Part shown: positions 53,437 through 62,761 of the stretch, one piece after another
Layout of the letters: the number at the start of each line of letters is the position of its first letter
Numbering within the stretch: position 1 is the first letter of the stretch
Assembly: GCA_040397785.1 (NCBI GenBank)
Contig: JBBAVI010000004.1
Location: 1 to 64,000, forward strand
DNA: 64,000 bases
Direction: 5' to 3'
Source of the DNA: M3007 sp040397785
GTDB taxonomy: Bacteria; Bacteroidota; Bacteroidia; Chitinophagales; Saprospiraceae
Position numbers and translations under genes: made by a program
The notes under the pieces: model-generated
What the model was told of the DNA's origin: nothing
Database searches by the model: none
The model's input: the letters and a program-made list of their open reading frames with translations, nothing else

Positions 53437-54882
53437 ATGACACAACCTACACCTATTACAGTTGCTTATGGTGATGGCATCGGCCCGGAAATCATGGAGG
53501 CGACCTTACGCATCATTCAGGCAGCAGGTGCTCAAATTGAACCCGAAATAATCGAAATTGGCGAAAAGGTGTACCTAAGTGGCAACAGCGCGGGCATTGA
53601 TGCTGCAGCCTGGGAATCGCTGCGTCGTACCAAGGTGTTTTTAAAGGCCCCCATTACGACACCCCAGGGAGGCGGTTTTAAAAGCCTGAATGTGACCACC
53701 CGAAAGATGCTGGGCCTGTTTGCCAATATTCGTCCCTGTGTTTCTTATGCGCCATATGTGGCTACCAAACACCCGGTTATGGACGTTGTGATTGTTCGAG
53801 AAAACGAAGAAGACTTGTATGCGGGTATTGAACATCAGCAAACGCCCGAAGTGATACAATGTCTCAAAATCATTAGCCGCCCTGGAACCGAAAAAATCAT
53901 ACGGTATGCTTTTGAATATGCAAGGCAGTATGGTCGGAAAAAAGTTACTTGTTTCACCAAAGACAATATTATGAAACAAACCGATGGGCTGTTTCACAAA
54001 GTTTTTGATGAAGTGGCCCTGGAATACCCTGATTTGGAAAACGAACACTGGATTGTGGATATTGGTGCTGCAAAATTGGCCGATACGCCCGAAAATTTTG
54101 ATGTGATTGTGATGCCCAACCTGTATGGAGATATCTTGTCGGATGTTGCCGCACAAATTGCCGGTTCAGTTGGTTTGGCAGGCTCTGCCAATATTGGTGC
54201 ATCGGTGGCGATGTTTGAAGCCATTCATGGTTCCGCACCGCGTCGTGCCGGACAAAACCTGGCCAATCCAAGTGGTCTGTTGCTCGGCGCTGTACAAATG
54301 CTTGTTCACATCAAACAATCAGATGTTGCCGAAAAAGTACACAATGCTTGGCTCTGCACTTTGGAAGATGGCATTCACACCTATGATATATATGACGAAA
54401 GCGTGAGCACTAAAAAGGTCGGTACCAACGAATTTGCCGATGCTGTGATTGAGCGCCTAGGCCATCAACCCAAAAATCTCAAAACAGTCGATTACAGTAA
54501 TGCCAAGGAAAGTATTCAAATCAAGTTGAGCCCTCCAAAACCTGCCAAGTTTGAAACGGTAGGCGTCGATATTTTTCTATACCACGAAAACCGCAACCCT
54601 CAAATCCTGGGTGATGCCATAAAGGCCTTTGCTGCAGGCGACTTAACGCTTTCTATGGTTACCAACCGAGGCGTAAAAGTGTATCCAGGCGGCATCCCGG
54701 AAACATTTTGCACCGATCATTGGCGTTGCCGGTTTAAATCAGAAACCCTAAATGCAATTCCTTATCAGGATATTATAGCCTTGCAACATCGGATTACATC
54801 GGCAGGGTATAATATTATCAAAACAGAAAACTTATGCACGCTAAACGGCGAACCCGTTTTTTCAGCCGGACAAGGAGCATAG
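53437..54882 (+). CDS. icd: Isocitrate dehydrogenase
   Basis: A 481-residue decarboxylating dehydrogenase of the TCA cycle, of the Thermus-like long type with a C-terminal extension (about 335-481). Motifs: YGDGIGPEIM, substrate loop SLNVTTRKMLGLFANIRP, RENEEDLYAG, catalytic K175 in TKDNIMK, and NLYGDILSD with D232 and D236. The cofactor loop reads HGSAPRRAGQNLANPSG; R269-R270 replace the Lys-Tyr of E. coli NADP enzymes, and their charge favours NADP (inference). The frame is open from 53398; the ATG at 53437 is preferred. Confidence 0.94.
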   Translation: MTQPTPITVAYGDGIGPEIMEATLRIIQAAGAQIEPEIIEIGEKVYLSGNSAGIDAAAWESLRRTKVFLKAPITTPQGGGFKSLNVTTRKMLGLFANIRPCVSYAPYVATKHPVMDVVIVRENEEDLYAGIEHQQTPEVIQCLKIISRPGTEKIIRYAFEYARQYGRKKVTCFTKDNIMKQTDGLFHKVFDEVALEYPDLENEHWIVDIGAAKLADTPENFDVIVMPNLYGDILSDVAAQIAGSVGLAGSANIGASVAMFEAIHGSAPRRAGQNLANPSGLLLGAVQMLVHIKQSDVAEKVHNAWLCTLEDGIHTYDIYDESVSTKKVGTNEFADAVIERLGHQPKNLKTVDYSNAKESIQIKLSPPKPAKFETVGVDIFLYHENRNPQILGDAIKAFAAGDLTLSMVTNRGVKVYPGGIPETFCTDHWRCRFKSETLNAIPYQDIIALQHRITSAGYNIIKTENLCTLNGEPVFSAGQGA

Positions 54883-54908
54883 TAATATAACAATATATAT
54901 ACATACAA

Positions 54909-54960
54909 CACAAAGAAACACGGGTGGCTTTAAACAGTACCCTGTGTTTCTTTGTTTTAA
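54909..54960 (+). terminator. Probable terminator after icd
   Basis: Long inverted repeat: 54910-54925 pairs with 54939-54955 (one bulged T), with a 13-base loop and a T-rich right side. It follows the icd stop by 27 bases. Confidence 0.8.
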
Positions 54961-55083
54961 AAAATATTCATTTCGAAAAATCTTATAACATTAAATATCA
55001 ATTTTTTACGTATTATTTTTTTTAATTTTTTTAATTTTAAAAGACTTGGTACATTATTTGAACAAAATAATCCTGAAAGTCGG

Positions 55084-55113
55084 TTGAAAATCAGAAAAAT
55101 TGATTGATTTTTG
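55084..55113 (+). promoter_or_regulatory. Promoter of the NarL-type regulator gene
   Basis: TTG at 55084-55086, 19 bases, then GATTTTTG at 55106-55113 (one mismatch to TAnnTTTG). It would leave a leader of about 95 bases before the ATG at 55214. Confidence 0.6.
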
Positions 55114-55213
55114 CAGCTTCCTTTTTAATATAGTTCGTAGTGCTCTCCAGCCATTACAATAATCTGTCAATTACCCACCAAATTTAGAACCAAATTATCC
55201 ATTCGAAAACAAA

Positions 55214-55840
55214 ATGTTAAAAATAGCCTTCATTGAAGACGACTTAAATACCCTAAAAAGCCTCCAGGAAGTGCTTAAGTTACAGCCTGCGATTGTATGC
55301 TCCGTTGCGGCTGAATCGGTAGAACGATTTTGGGAGTTATTACCAGATCGTGTTGTTTTAGATGTCATTTTTGTAGATATCCAATTGCCCGGTTTATCTG
55401 GCTTAGATGTATTGCGCAATTTGAAAAAGCGCTTTCCGGATGCTGAAATTGTGATGTTTACCCAGTTTGAAGAAGAGGAGCATTTATTAAAAGCCTTGCA
55501 TGCGGGTGCAAGTGGTTATCTGTTGAAAGGTTTTCCAATTTTGCAATTGCCCGATATGATTCAGTCTATTGCAGGCGGTGGTGCTTTGATATCGCCTAAA
55601 ATGGCAAAAAAACTGATCACTTACCACAATCCTACCAACTCAACTACCTCCGACCTACTCAGTCCAAAAGAATTGCAAATTTTGAAAATTTTTGCAGCCG
55701 GAGAAAGTTACGAGGAGGCAGCAGAAATGCTCAGCATGACCATTGATGGTATTCGTTATCATGTTAAAAACATCTATAAAAAGCTGCATGTCAATAATAA
55801 GATCGATGCAATCCGCGCTTTAAAAGATGAATTGAACTAA
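55214..55840 (+). CDS. NarL/LuxR-type response regulator
   Basis: A 208-residue DNA-binding regulator: receiver domain (D9, D10, phosphoacceptor D55 in VIFVDIQLPG) and C-terminal LuxR helix-turn-helix (LSPKELQILKIFAAGESYEEAAEMLSM, then GIRYHVKNIYKKLHVNNK). It is followed 11 bases later by its likely kinase. Targets unknown. Confidence 0.95.
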   Translation: MLKIAFIEDDLNTLKSLQEVLKLQPAIVCSVAAESVERFWELLPDRVVLDVIFVDIQLPGLSGLDVLRNLKKRFPDAEIVMFTQFEEEEHLLKALHAGASGYLLKGFPILQLPDMIQSIAGGGALISPKMAKKLITYHNPTNSTTSDLLSPKELQILKIFAAGESYEEAAEMLSMTIDGIRYHVKNIYKKLHVNNKIDAIRALKDELN

Positions 55841-55851
55841 CCCGGGCTGCT

Positions 55852-56910
55852 ATGCTGTTCCAACCTTTGAATTTGGCGCTTCTTGCGCTCTGTACGCTCT
55901 TTGGTATTTTTTGGTTGATTGAACGCCGTAATCTTCGCAAGATTGGAAAAACACTCACCCAAAAATGGAGCAAACAAATTGAAGCAGTACGCACCCAACT
56001 CGATGAGTCTATGGAGCCTTTATACGGCGATCTTAAATTGATTGATACATCGCTGGAATATAACAACAACTTAGAATCCTTTGATACCATTACAGAACTG
56101 GAGCCCATTGATAATAAACAGTGGAACAATCAGTTAACGTTGCTGAAAATGACCGTACAACGACAGCAACAAGTACAAAAGCACGTGCGCAAAATCGCCG
56201 CACGCAAGGAGGTGGAACTTCGGGCATTTAATTACACCATCAGCCACGACCTCAAAACACCCTTGAACAATGCCTTGTACTTCATGGATCTTGCGCTGGC
56301 ACGCAATTTAACCGAAGTGGATGATGAATTGATCCAATACGTAGAGCAAACTAAACACCTGCTGCTCGAAAGCCGCGATATGATTGACAGCATTGCAGCC
56401 TATTCCTATGCAGATAATGTAGATTTGAGCATCCAAGAAATAGATTTGGTTGTATTGTTGAACAAAATTATTCGCCAACTGCGACAATCGGTTCAAAACG
56501 ATGATCAAACCACCATCGACATTGAAGCAACCCTCCCAACGATCTTTGCCGACCCATTGCTGATTCGACAGGCTTTTACGAACCTGATCAGTAACGCGCT
56601 TAAATTTACAAAATATAACCCCCACCCACAAATAAAAATTAAGGGCAGTACCGGTGTCGATTTTGTCGAAATCAGCATAGCCGATAATGGAGCGGGCATT
56701 CCCGCTGAAGGAATTAATCAAATTTTTCAACTTTTTCATACCGCCCACACCCGTGCTGCTTTTGAAGGAACAGGGGCAGGACTCGCCATTGTAAAACGCA
56801 TCGTCAACCGTCACCAAGGTACCATTTGGGTGGAAAGTCCGGGTAAAGACCAAGGTGCCACGTTTTATTTGCGGATGCCTTTGTCCGATAACGCAAAAAC
56901 GCCCCTTTAG
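55852..56910 (+). CDS. Membrane-anchored sensor histidine kinase
   Basis: A 352-residue kinase with one N-terminal membrane helix (about 6-24), a coiled linker without a recognised sensor domain, phosphoacceptor H132 in YTISHDLKTPLNN, and a HATPase domain (LISNALKFTKYN, DNGAGIP, GTGAGLAIVKRIV). There is almost no outside part, so the signal is probably inside the cell or membrane. It forms an operon with the NarL-type regulator. Confidence 0.93.
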   Translation: MLFQPLNLALLALCTLFGIFWLIERRNLRKIGKTLTQKWSKQIEAVRTQLDESMEPLYGDLKLIDTSLEYNNNLESFDTITELEPIDNKQWNNQLTLLKMTVQRQQQVQKHVRKIAARKEVELRAFNYTISHDLKTPLNNALYFMDLALARNLTEVDDELIQYVEQTKHLLLESRDMIDSIAAYSYADNVDLSIQEIDLVVLLNKIIRQLRQSVQNDDQTTIDIEATLPTIFADPLLIRQAFTNLISNALKFTKYNPHPQIKIKGSTGVDFVEISIADNGAGIPAEGINQIFQLFHTAHTRAAFEGTGAGLAIVKRIVNRHQGTIWVESPGKDQGATFYLRMPLSDNAKTPL

Positions 56911-57004
56911 CACCAAATTTTATTCTAAAACATCCTCGAAAACACCCCCTAAATAGAATTAAAATTAAATACACACAAGTATGTATTTTATGTGAAGTAA
57001 AGAT

Positions 57005-57012
57005 TAACTTTG
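57005..57012 (+). promoter_or_regulatory. -7 box (TAACTTTG) before the 40-residue ORF
   Basis: Perfect TAnnTTTG, 110 bases upstream of the small ORF and 94 after the kinase stop; no -33 TTG. Confidence 0.45.
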
Positions 57013-57122
57013 CTCACTTGCTTTAATCGGATATTAGCTGTGCCTCCCTTATTATGATCTTGATTTATAACGACTAGCTGCTGCCAATCTATTGGTTGAA
57101 GCTACAAACAACACTAGCTGTC

Positions 57123-57245
57123 ATGTTTTCAAAATTACCCTTTAAGGCAGACCTGGATGAAATAAAGTATGAATATATCGCATGTTTTGTTTGCATGTTG
57201 ATGTTTTTCATGATTATTGCTTCCTTGATCATCTGGAAACATTAG
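57123..57245 (+). CDS. Small membrane protein, 40 residues
   Basis: Encodes MFSKLPFKADLDEIKYEYIA, then a very hydrophobic Met/Phe/Ile/Cys-rich helix and a final WKH. It is bracketed by a -7 box at 57005 and a terminator at 57320, which supports a real transcription unit. No family is recognised. It may act with the kinase upstream or be an independent small regulator of a membrane protein (inference). Confidence 0.5.
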   Translation: MFSKLPFKADLDEIKYEYIACFVCMLMFFMIIASLIIWKH

Positions 57246-57319
57246 ACTTGTTGCTTTACTTCCCACCGCAACAAGGCTATTGAACTTATTTGATTCACCA
57301 TCAAAAATAAACATGCGTT

Positions 57320-57358
57320 ATCCCGAATTTTGGCTTCCACCAAAATTCGGGATTTTTT
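57320..57358 (+). terminator. Rho-independent terminator
   Basis: Perfect 14-bp stem (57320-57333 with 57340-57353), six-base loop, then a T run. It ends the plus-strand unit that includes the 40-residue ORF, before the convergent gene stop at 57377. Confidence 0.9.
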
Positions 57359-57376
57359 ATTGATTTTACAGAGCTG

Positions 57377-59836
57377 CTACCGGAATATTAATTTACCATC
57401 GATCGCAGATTTGCCACCATCCTGAATGGTAAAGAAATACAATCCTGCGGGTAGTTCGCTTCGTTCAACACGCGTTATCGTTTGGGTAATCACTTGGGTA
57501 CGAACCAATTGTCCCTGACTATTGCGCAAGGTGAGGAAGCCCGCGCCAGAAGGCATTTCAACAAATAATTGATCGCCTGCAGGGTTCGGATAAATCTTTA
57601 CTTCGGATTGCTTTTGCCCTGCATCTACACCCACACTTTGAACAAAATGAGTGCCTATGGTGTGGTAAACCAAATTGGTGATGATCGGCGCATTAAAATC
57701 GAAATAAATGGCTGCTTTGTTCTCCAGCAAGGTCCCGTCCGGATTGTCGGCTTTTTGCTTCACCCTGAATTTGAAAAACCCGTTGGAGGCAATTTGATTC
57801 ACATTGCTATCAGGCAACATGATATTTTTAAATGAAAATCGCAACACGTTGTTTTCCAGTAAATCGTAGGCATATAAATGGCTGGACGCACCGGGACGTA
57901 CCGAATTCGCATCCAGGAATTCCGATAAAGTATCCAATACCACAATGTTAAAGGCCGTATCAGTGCCCGTATTTTGGAAACGGATTTTATACTCCAAATC
58001 GGTATTGGCTTTTAATAAATGCTGGGCACCATATCCTTCTGGCATTGCTTGCTTGTCGTTCGGGTCACAAGAGCCAATGTTTTGTTCGCAGTCCAGCGCA
58101 ACAAACGGATTCGGATCGTCTACCGGAAACTGCCGTACTAAACCTTTCTGGTTGATGCCACCACAACCTTCTACGACCGCCACTGCTGGTCCACCAAAAG
58201 GATGAAATGGCTCCTGGTTGGCCTGCAAACGCCAGGTTGCGCCATTGGCAGGCAATACAAGTTCCTTGGTACCATCGGCAGACAACTGGAATTTGCCTTC
58301 CTGATACATGATAATATCTTCTACGACCACAAAATCAAGTTCCTGGGCCATATTTCCCGCTCCCTGGTTTTTGATTTGCATACGCACACTATCGGCATCA
58401 CAGGTTATCTCCAGGCGTACATCGGCACCTGACCAGTTGGCGTTGGTGCGGCAAAGCGTGTCCGGGAAAATATGCGCTTCGGTACAATGGGTCGCACCAA
58501 ATTCCGCTTCGCAACTGAGGATAAAGCTCACATAAAAAATTTTACATTCCCCTGTTTTTAGGGTATCCAAGTTCACCGACCATTTATTGTTACCCAAATC
58601 GGTAGCGGGGGCGCTAAAAACTGGATCGGTAAAAAATGGATCCAACTGCACTTCTACGCGGGTATTGGGAACATCCTGGTTGCTCAAATTACAAGCATCG
58701 AAATAGTAGGAGTTTTGAAAACACCGGCGTAACCGATTGGTAGACAAGCTGATGGTAAGCAAGCGGCAAGTATTGTTCAGGGTAACGGGCATATCCAAAT
58801 CAGCAATAATGCCAGCTTGTGCCTGAACTGTATCGATTAATGGACATATCTCTTCGGTAGGAATACTTGGAAGCACGGTTACTTCCATCAAGGTGTCCAC
58901 ATTCGGCAGGGAAATACCATAATAGCCATTCGCGTCTGTTCGAGCAAAGTTTTCTACGCCCGAAATGAGTCCTCTGGCCTTCACATTCCATCCTGCCAGG
59001 AAAGGCTCGCCCGTTTCCAAGCTGCAATTTTGGTTATTATCTCCAAATACCCGGCCCTGCACACCTGCCAAAACCGTATCCGTGATCAAAATAACCTGCA
59101 AATAACGATACCCGTTGGCATTTAGATTAAAAAAAGTAGAAAAATTGGTTGGAAAAGGATCGTCTGGTAAAATCCTTGAAATGGTGGGCGACCAAGGAAA
59201 AGGCGTACCGGAAGCCGACACAATCGGGCCGGGAAAATTGGCTGGATGTTTTGGAAACACATTGGGTTGTGGGTTCGGCACATTAATTACCGGCAAATTG
59301 GGATCATACGTACACCAGTTAATGATGGTCCAGGTGCGCTCCAGCCGAATCGTAGAGTCTTGAACAATATTAAAAACCTGATCCAAATAGGAAACGCCAA
59401 TCAACTCGCAATCTTTGCCTAAAAAACTGGGCTCCCCATAGTTTCCGGTAGCATTAAAGGTGCTTAGGATTAAATCGTCGGGAAAATGTACTGCATAGTT
59501 TTGTACATGGGATACCACGATGCGCTGGGTACAAGTAGCGGAGTTGGCACTGCAATCCAGGGCTTTAAACGTACGCAGAATGGTTCCTTTGTTACAAATC
59601 GTATCAAAAAGACCATAGTTTATACCAAGGGTTATCGTGTCCAGGCAACAATCATCGGTCGCAAGCGCATAACTGTAAGCCACCAAGCTTGGGTCAAATT
59701 GTTCGCAACTCACCGACACATTCGCGGGGGGCGTACAAATTGGCCGAATGGTGTCATTTTGACAATCTTGTGCCCGCCCAAGCAGGGCTAGCAAGAGCAA
59801 TGGCAGGATACGTCCCGCTCGAAGGAGGATCTTCAT
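57377..59836 (-). CDS. Secreted multidomain protein with T9SS type A sorting domain
   Basis: An 819-residue exported protein. The ATG at 59836 gives a typical signal peptide (MKILLRAGRILPLLLLALLG); earlier Met codons at 59875 and 59980 are less suited. Next come HYR-like Cys-rich repeats (CTPPANVSVSCEQFDPSLVAYSYA), a SdrD_B-like segment (VQGRVFGDNNQNCSLETGEPFLAGW), a DUF7619-type region (GSCDPNDKQAMPEGYG through NKAAIYFDFNAPIITN), and a C-terminal sorting domain (VKIYPNPAGDQLFVEMP ... GLYFFTIQDGGK). It should leave by type IX secretion and stay on the surface. Role unknown, perhaps adhesion. Confidence 0.85.
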   Translation of the reverse strand: MKILLRAGRILPLLLLALLGRAQDCQNDTIRPICTPPANVSVSCEQFDPSLVAYSYALATDDCCLDTITLGINYGLFDTICNKGTILRTFKALDCSANSATCTQRIVVSHVQNYAVHFPDDLILSTFNATGNYGEPSFLGKDCELIGVSYLDQVFNIVQDSTIRLERTWTIINWCTYDPNLPVINVPNPQPNVFPKHPANFPGPIVSASGTPFPWSPTISRILPDDPFPTNFSTFFNLNANGYRYLQVILITDTVLAGVQGRVFGDNNQNCSLETGEPFLAGWNVKARGLISGVENFARTDANGYYGISLPNVDTLMEVTVLPSIPTEEICPLIDTVQAQAGIIADLDMPVTLNNTCRLLTISLSTNRLRRCFQNSYYFDACNLSNQDVPNTRVEVQLDPFFTDPVFSAPATDLGNNKWSVNLDTLKTGECKIFYVSFILSCEAEFGATHCTEAHIFPDTLCRTNANWSGADVRLEITCDADSVRMQIKNQGAGNMAQELDFVVVEDIIMYQEGKFQLSADGTKELVLPANGATWRLQANQEPFHPFGGPAVAVVEGCGGINQKGLVRQFPVDDPNPFVALDCEQNIGSCDPNDKQAMPEGYGAQHLLKANTDLEYKIRFQNTGTDTAFNIVVLDTLSEFLDANSVRPGASSHLYAYDLLENNVLRFSFKNIMLPDSNVNQIASNGFFKFRVKQKADNPDGTLLENKAAIYFDFNAPIITNLVYHTIGTHFVQSVGVDAGQKQSEVKIYPNPAGDQLFVEMPSGAGFLTLRNSQGQLVRTQVITQTITRVERSELPAGLYFFTIQDGGKSAIDGKLIFR

Positions 59837-60075
59837 GGATTTGAATTGCACTGTTTGAATAAAAGCATTTTTCATAGGATTACCTGATTTTTTTGCAAGT
59901 TGTTGTTTTAGTTGGGATGAATCAGCCGGTAAGGTGTCGTTTTCAAGTGTACACTTCTTTTGAACGATACAAAAGTGCAACGAAGTAATTAGGCTGCCAA
60001 AATCAATTTAAGCATTTTGTAGAGCGCTTTTCAGACTTTTTTAAACACAAGTTACTTATATAGAACATTTCACAG

Positions 60076-60083
60076 TAGTTTTG
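60076..60083 (+). promoter_or_regulatory. Possible -7 box (TAGTTTTG)
   Basis: Matches TAnnTTTG, 44 bases before the ATG at 60127. The region is very AT-rich and no -33 TTG is at the right distance, so chance is possible. Confidence 0.35.
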
Positions 60084-60126
60084 TAAATCAAATTATGAAA
60101 AAAAGATTTGACTACCTTGCAATTTT

Positions 60127-61536
60127 ATGGAAAAAAGTAGTCTTTTTCAACTGATTATCACGCTCACCCCCATCGAAAAGCGAGAACTGCGCAAGTTTTT
60201 ACGCTCCCCTTACTTCAACCAACGGGAAGATCTGGCGGTGCTTTTTGAGTTGTTGGCACAATATACAACCCCACCCACCAAGGAGGAGGTTTGGAAGCAA
60301 GTGCAGCCTGATGTCGATTATGACGATCAGAAAATGCGGCTGCTTATGAGTTACTTATTGCAATTGGTGGAGCGCTATTTTGTAATTAAAGAACTGGAAT
60401 CCAACCCTTTGGAGGCTAATTTAATGCTGTCGATTGCTTATCGCAAACGGGCACTTCCCGATGCTTTTGAGCGGGTTCAGAAAGACCTGGACCGCAATTT
60501 GCAAAAACAACCGTTGCGGGATGAATCCTATTATGGCCTGCAACAACGTTTACAATGGGAACGTTTTCAGTTGCTGTACGTCAAAAACCCGACAGAAATT
60601 ACATTGCTGGATACCATTTCCGATATTGCCGATGTAGAGTACCTGATTCGGAAATTGCGCCTGATTTGTTTGCGTACAGCCCACCAATCGGTGTACCCCT
60701 CCCCACAAAATGACATCGATTGGGCACAACCCATCCTTGCCCAGGCAGAAAAACAGGATTTAAAAGCGCATCCGGCCCTGGAAGTGTACCTCTTGTGTTA
60801 TTATATGCTCACCTTTCCTGAGTTGGAACTTCATTTTAAGAATTTCAAAAATGCCCTTTTTGTGCATGCTTTGCGCTTCAATTTGGAAGAAATGCATGGT
60901 TTATACATTTGGGCGATCAATTTTTGCGTGCGCTGCCTGAACGCAGGCAAAGCCGAATATTTGCAAGAAGTATTGGATTTGTATAAAGAGGGCCTTTTAA
61001 AAGGCTATTTGTTTGAAAACGGGATACTTTCCAGGTTTACCTACCACAATGTCGTAGCGGCGGGCTTGCAGGCTGGGGAACTAGACTGGGTGCGGTATTT
61101 CATCAATGAATTCAAACACAAACTGGAAAAAAAATACCGGGAAAGCGCCTTTAGTTTCAACCTGGCACGCCTTGAATATGCCAGTAAACACTACGATTTT
61201 GTGCTCGAATTGCTTCAAAAAACCAATTACCGCGATCCTTTGCGCAATTTGGCCGCCAAAACGCTGTTACTCAAGACGTATTATGAAACCCATGCCTTTG
61301 ATGCCCTCCAATCGCACCTCGATGCCATGCGCAATTACATCCACCGCAAACACGTGTTGGGTTATCACCGCAGCAACTACCTGAATATGATCAAATACAC
61401 CGAAAAACTCATGCACACCGACCTCCGAAACCGAAAAGCCGTGGAACGCCTCTGGCAGGACATTGAAGCAGAAAAAATCTTAACCGAAAAAGGCTATTTT
61501 GAAAAAATCCTACATGCGGGCTTAACAGCAATCTAA
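60127..61536 (+). CDS. Uncharacterised helical-repeat protein
   Basis: A 469-residue soluble protein made almost entirely of helices. The N-terminal LITLTPIEKRELRKFLRSPYFNQREDL is a strong conserved-looking segment, followed by TPR-like helix pairs (for example LYIWAINFCVRCLNAGKAEYLQEVLDLYK and LARLEYASKHYDFVLELLQ). No enzyme motif is visible. It is probably a protein-interaction scaffold; I cannot assign a function. Confidence 0.75.
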   Translation: MEKSSLFQLIITLTPIEKRELRKFLRSPYFNQREDLAVLFELLAQYTTPPTKEEVWKQVQPDVDYDDQKMRLLMSYLLQLVERYFVIKELESNPLEANLMLSIAYRKRALPDAFERVQKDLDRNLQKQPLRDESYYGLQQRLQWERFQLLYVKNPTEITLLDTISDIADVEYLIRKLRLICLRTAHQSVYPSPQNDIDWAQPILAQAEKQDLKAHPALEVYLLCYYMLTFPELELHFKNFKNALFVHALRFNLEEMHGLYIWAINFCVRCLNAGKAEYLQEVLDLYKEGLLKGYLFENGILSRFTYHNVVAAGLQAGELDWVRYFINEFKHKLEKKYRESAFSFNLARLEYASKHYDFVLELLQKTNYRDPLRNLAAKTLLLKTYYETHAFDALQSHLDAMRNYIHRKHVLGYHRSNYLNMIKYTEKLMHTDLRNRKAVERLWQDIEAEKILTEKGYFEKILHAGLTAI

Positions 61537-61559
61537 TAAACTTCCTGGGTTTTGTGCCC

Positions 61560-61567
61560 TATCTTTG
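61560..61567 (+). promoter_or_regulatory. -7 box (TATCTTTG) of the endonuclease gene
   Basis: Perfect TAnnTTTG, 37 bases before the ATG at 61604. Confidence 0.55.
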
Positions 61568-61603
61568 CGCCTAACAGCCAAACAGCACGCGGCCTACTTG
61601 TCT

Positions 61604-62725
61604 ATGAAAAACAATTTCCATTTCATTTTTCTGTTCTTTTTGCTCGGTAACAGCACCCTTCAAGCCCAACAGGGATTTGAAAACGTATTCTTTAACCTGT
61701 TCGGAGATGAACTCATTGATAGCCTGGCCAGTAACTACCGCCCGGTCAGTGTGCTTACCTACGCTGATGCCCGCGATACGCTCTATGCCAAAATTTTGGC
61801 TGCCGACGATGACAGCATCCGATGCATATACTCCGGCCATACTTTATATCTTGCGCCTAATCAAGATCCTACCCAGTATATTTACCTGGGTGGCAGCACC
61901 AATGGCATGAATACCGAACACGCCTATCCACAAGGCAAAGGTGCAGCCGACGGCAATGCCCGCAGTGACATGCACCACCTCTACCCTGCCCGCATTCCTG
62001 TAAATGAGGCGCGCGCCGACAAGCCCTACCTGGATATTGTGGATACGCAGGTGGATAAATGGTTTATCAATAATCAGATATTTACGGCTGTTCCAACCAC
62101 GAATATTAACGCCTATTCTGAGTCTCGGGCAACGGCTTTCGAACCCCGCGAAAAAGTAAAAGGTGATTTGGCGCGGTCTATATTTTACTTTTATACCATG
62201 TATCGCGCCCAGGCCAATATCGCCGACCCGAATTACTTTGAAATTCAGCGCCTTACGCTTTGCAAATGGAATGAACAGGATCCGGCCGATTCGGTTGAAT
62301 TGCGCAAAACCTGGCAAATTGCGGCTTATCAGGATGGCAAACCCAATCCTTTTGTGCTCGATTGTACGGTAGCGGCTCGCAGCTGGTGCCCGGAAATACC
62401 CCCCGCTTGTGCAACCGGGGTGCACGAAACGCCAGCCAACAAACCCCTGCAAATGCAACTGAATCCAAACCCGACCCCTACAACTTCCTTAAATTGCCAA
62501 TTAAACCTGCCCTTTTCAGGCAAATTGCAATGCAGACTGGTCAATATGTTGGGACAGGAAGTTACCAACCTGACCATGCCGGCAGTGCCTGCAGGGCCTT
62601 ATCAATGCACTTTGGATTTGAGCACATTGACCAACACGCAAAATTTCCAGGGCGTTTGGATCGTAATTTTATCCGACGACCAGCATCAAGTTACAGAAGC
62701 ACAACCTTTTATGATGATTCGGTAG
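61604..62725 (+). CDS. Secreted endonuclease I family nuclease with C-terminal T9SS-like domain
   Basis: A 373-residue exported nuclease. A signal peptide (MKNNFHFIFLFFLLGNSTLQAQ) is followed by the endonuclease I domain: NTEHAYPQGKGAADGNARSDMHHLYPA (catalytic His and metal ligands) and FEPREKVKGDLARSIFYFYTMY. The last 85 residues (LQMQLNPNPTPTTSLNCQLN ... GVWIVIL) resemble a type A sorting domain. It probably degrades extracellular DNA for nutrients. The frame is open from 61565; ATG 61604 fits the signal peptide. Confidence 0.9.
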   Translation: MKNNFHFIFLFFLLGNSTLQAQQGFENVFFNLFGDELIDSLASNYRPVSVLTYADARDTLYAKILAADDDSIRCIYSGHTLYLAPNQDPTQYIYLGGSTNGMNTEHAYPQGKGAADGNARSDMHHLYPARIPVNEARADKPYLDIVDTQVDKWFINNQIFTAVPTTNINAYSESRATAFEPREKVKGDLARSIFYFYTMYRAQANIADPNYFEIQRLTLCKWNEQDPADSVELRKTWQIAAYQDGKPNPFVLDCTVAARSWCPEIPPACATGVHETPANKPLQMQLNPNPTPTTSLNCQLNLPFSGKLQCRLVNMLGQEVTNLTMPAVPAGPYQCTLDLSTLTNTQNFQGVWIVILSDDQHQVTEAQPFMMIR

Positions 62726-62757
62726 TAGACTTGTTGCGGTGGTAAGTAACAAGTCTA
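62726..62757. terminator. Perfect inverted repeat between convergent genes, possible bidirectional terminator
   Basis: TAGACTTGTT (62726-62735) and AACAAGTCTA (62748-62757) form a 10-bp stem with a 12-base loop, right after the endonuclease stop and four bases before the phytase stop. There is no T run, so a factor-dependent or mRNA-end hairpin is more likely than a classical terminator. Confidence 0.6.
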
Positions 62758-62761
62758 ATAT

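Larger units (their letters stand above)
54883..55213. other. Intergenic region icd to response regulator
   Basis: 331 bases, strongly AT-rich after the terminator. It holds the icd terminator and the regulator promoter at 55084-55113; nothing else is recognised. Confidence 0.6.
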
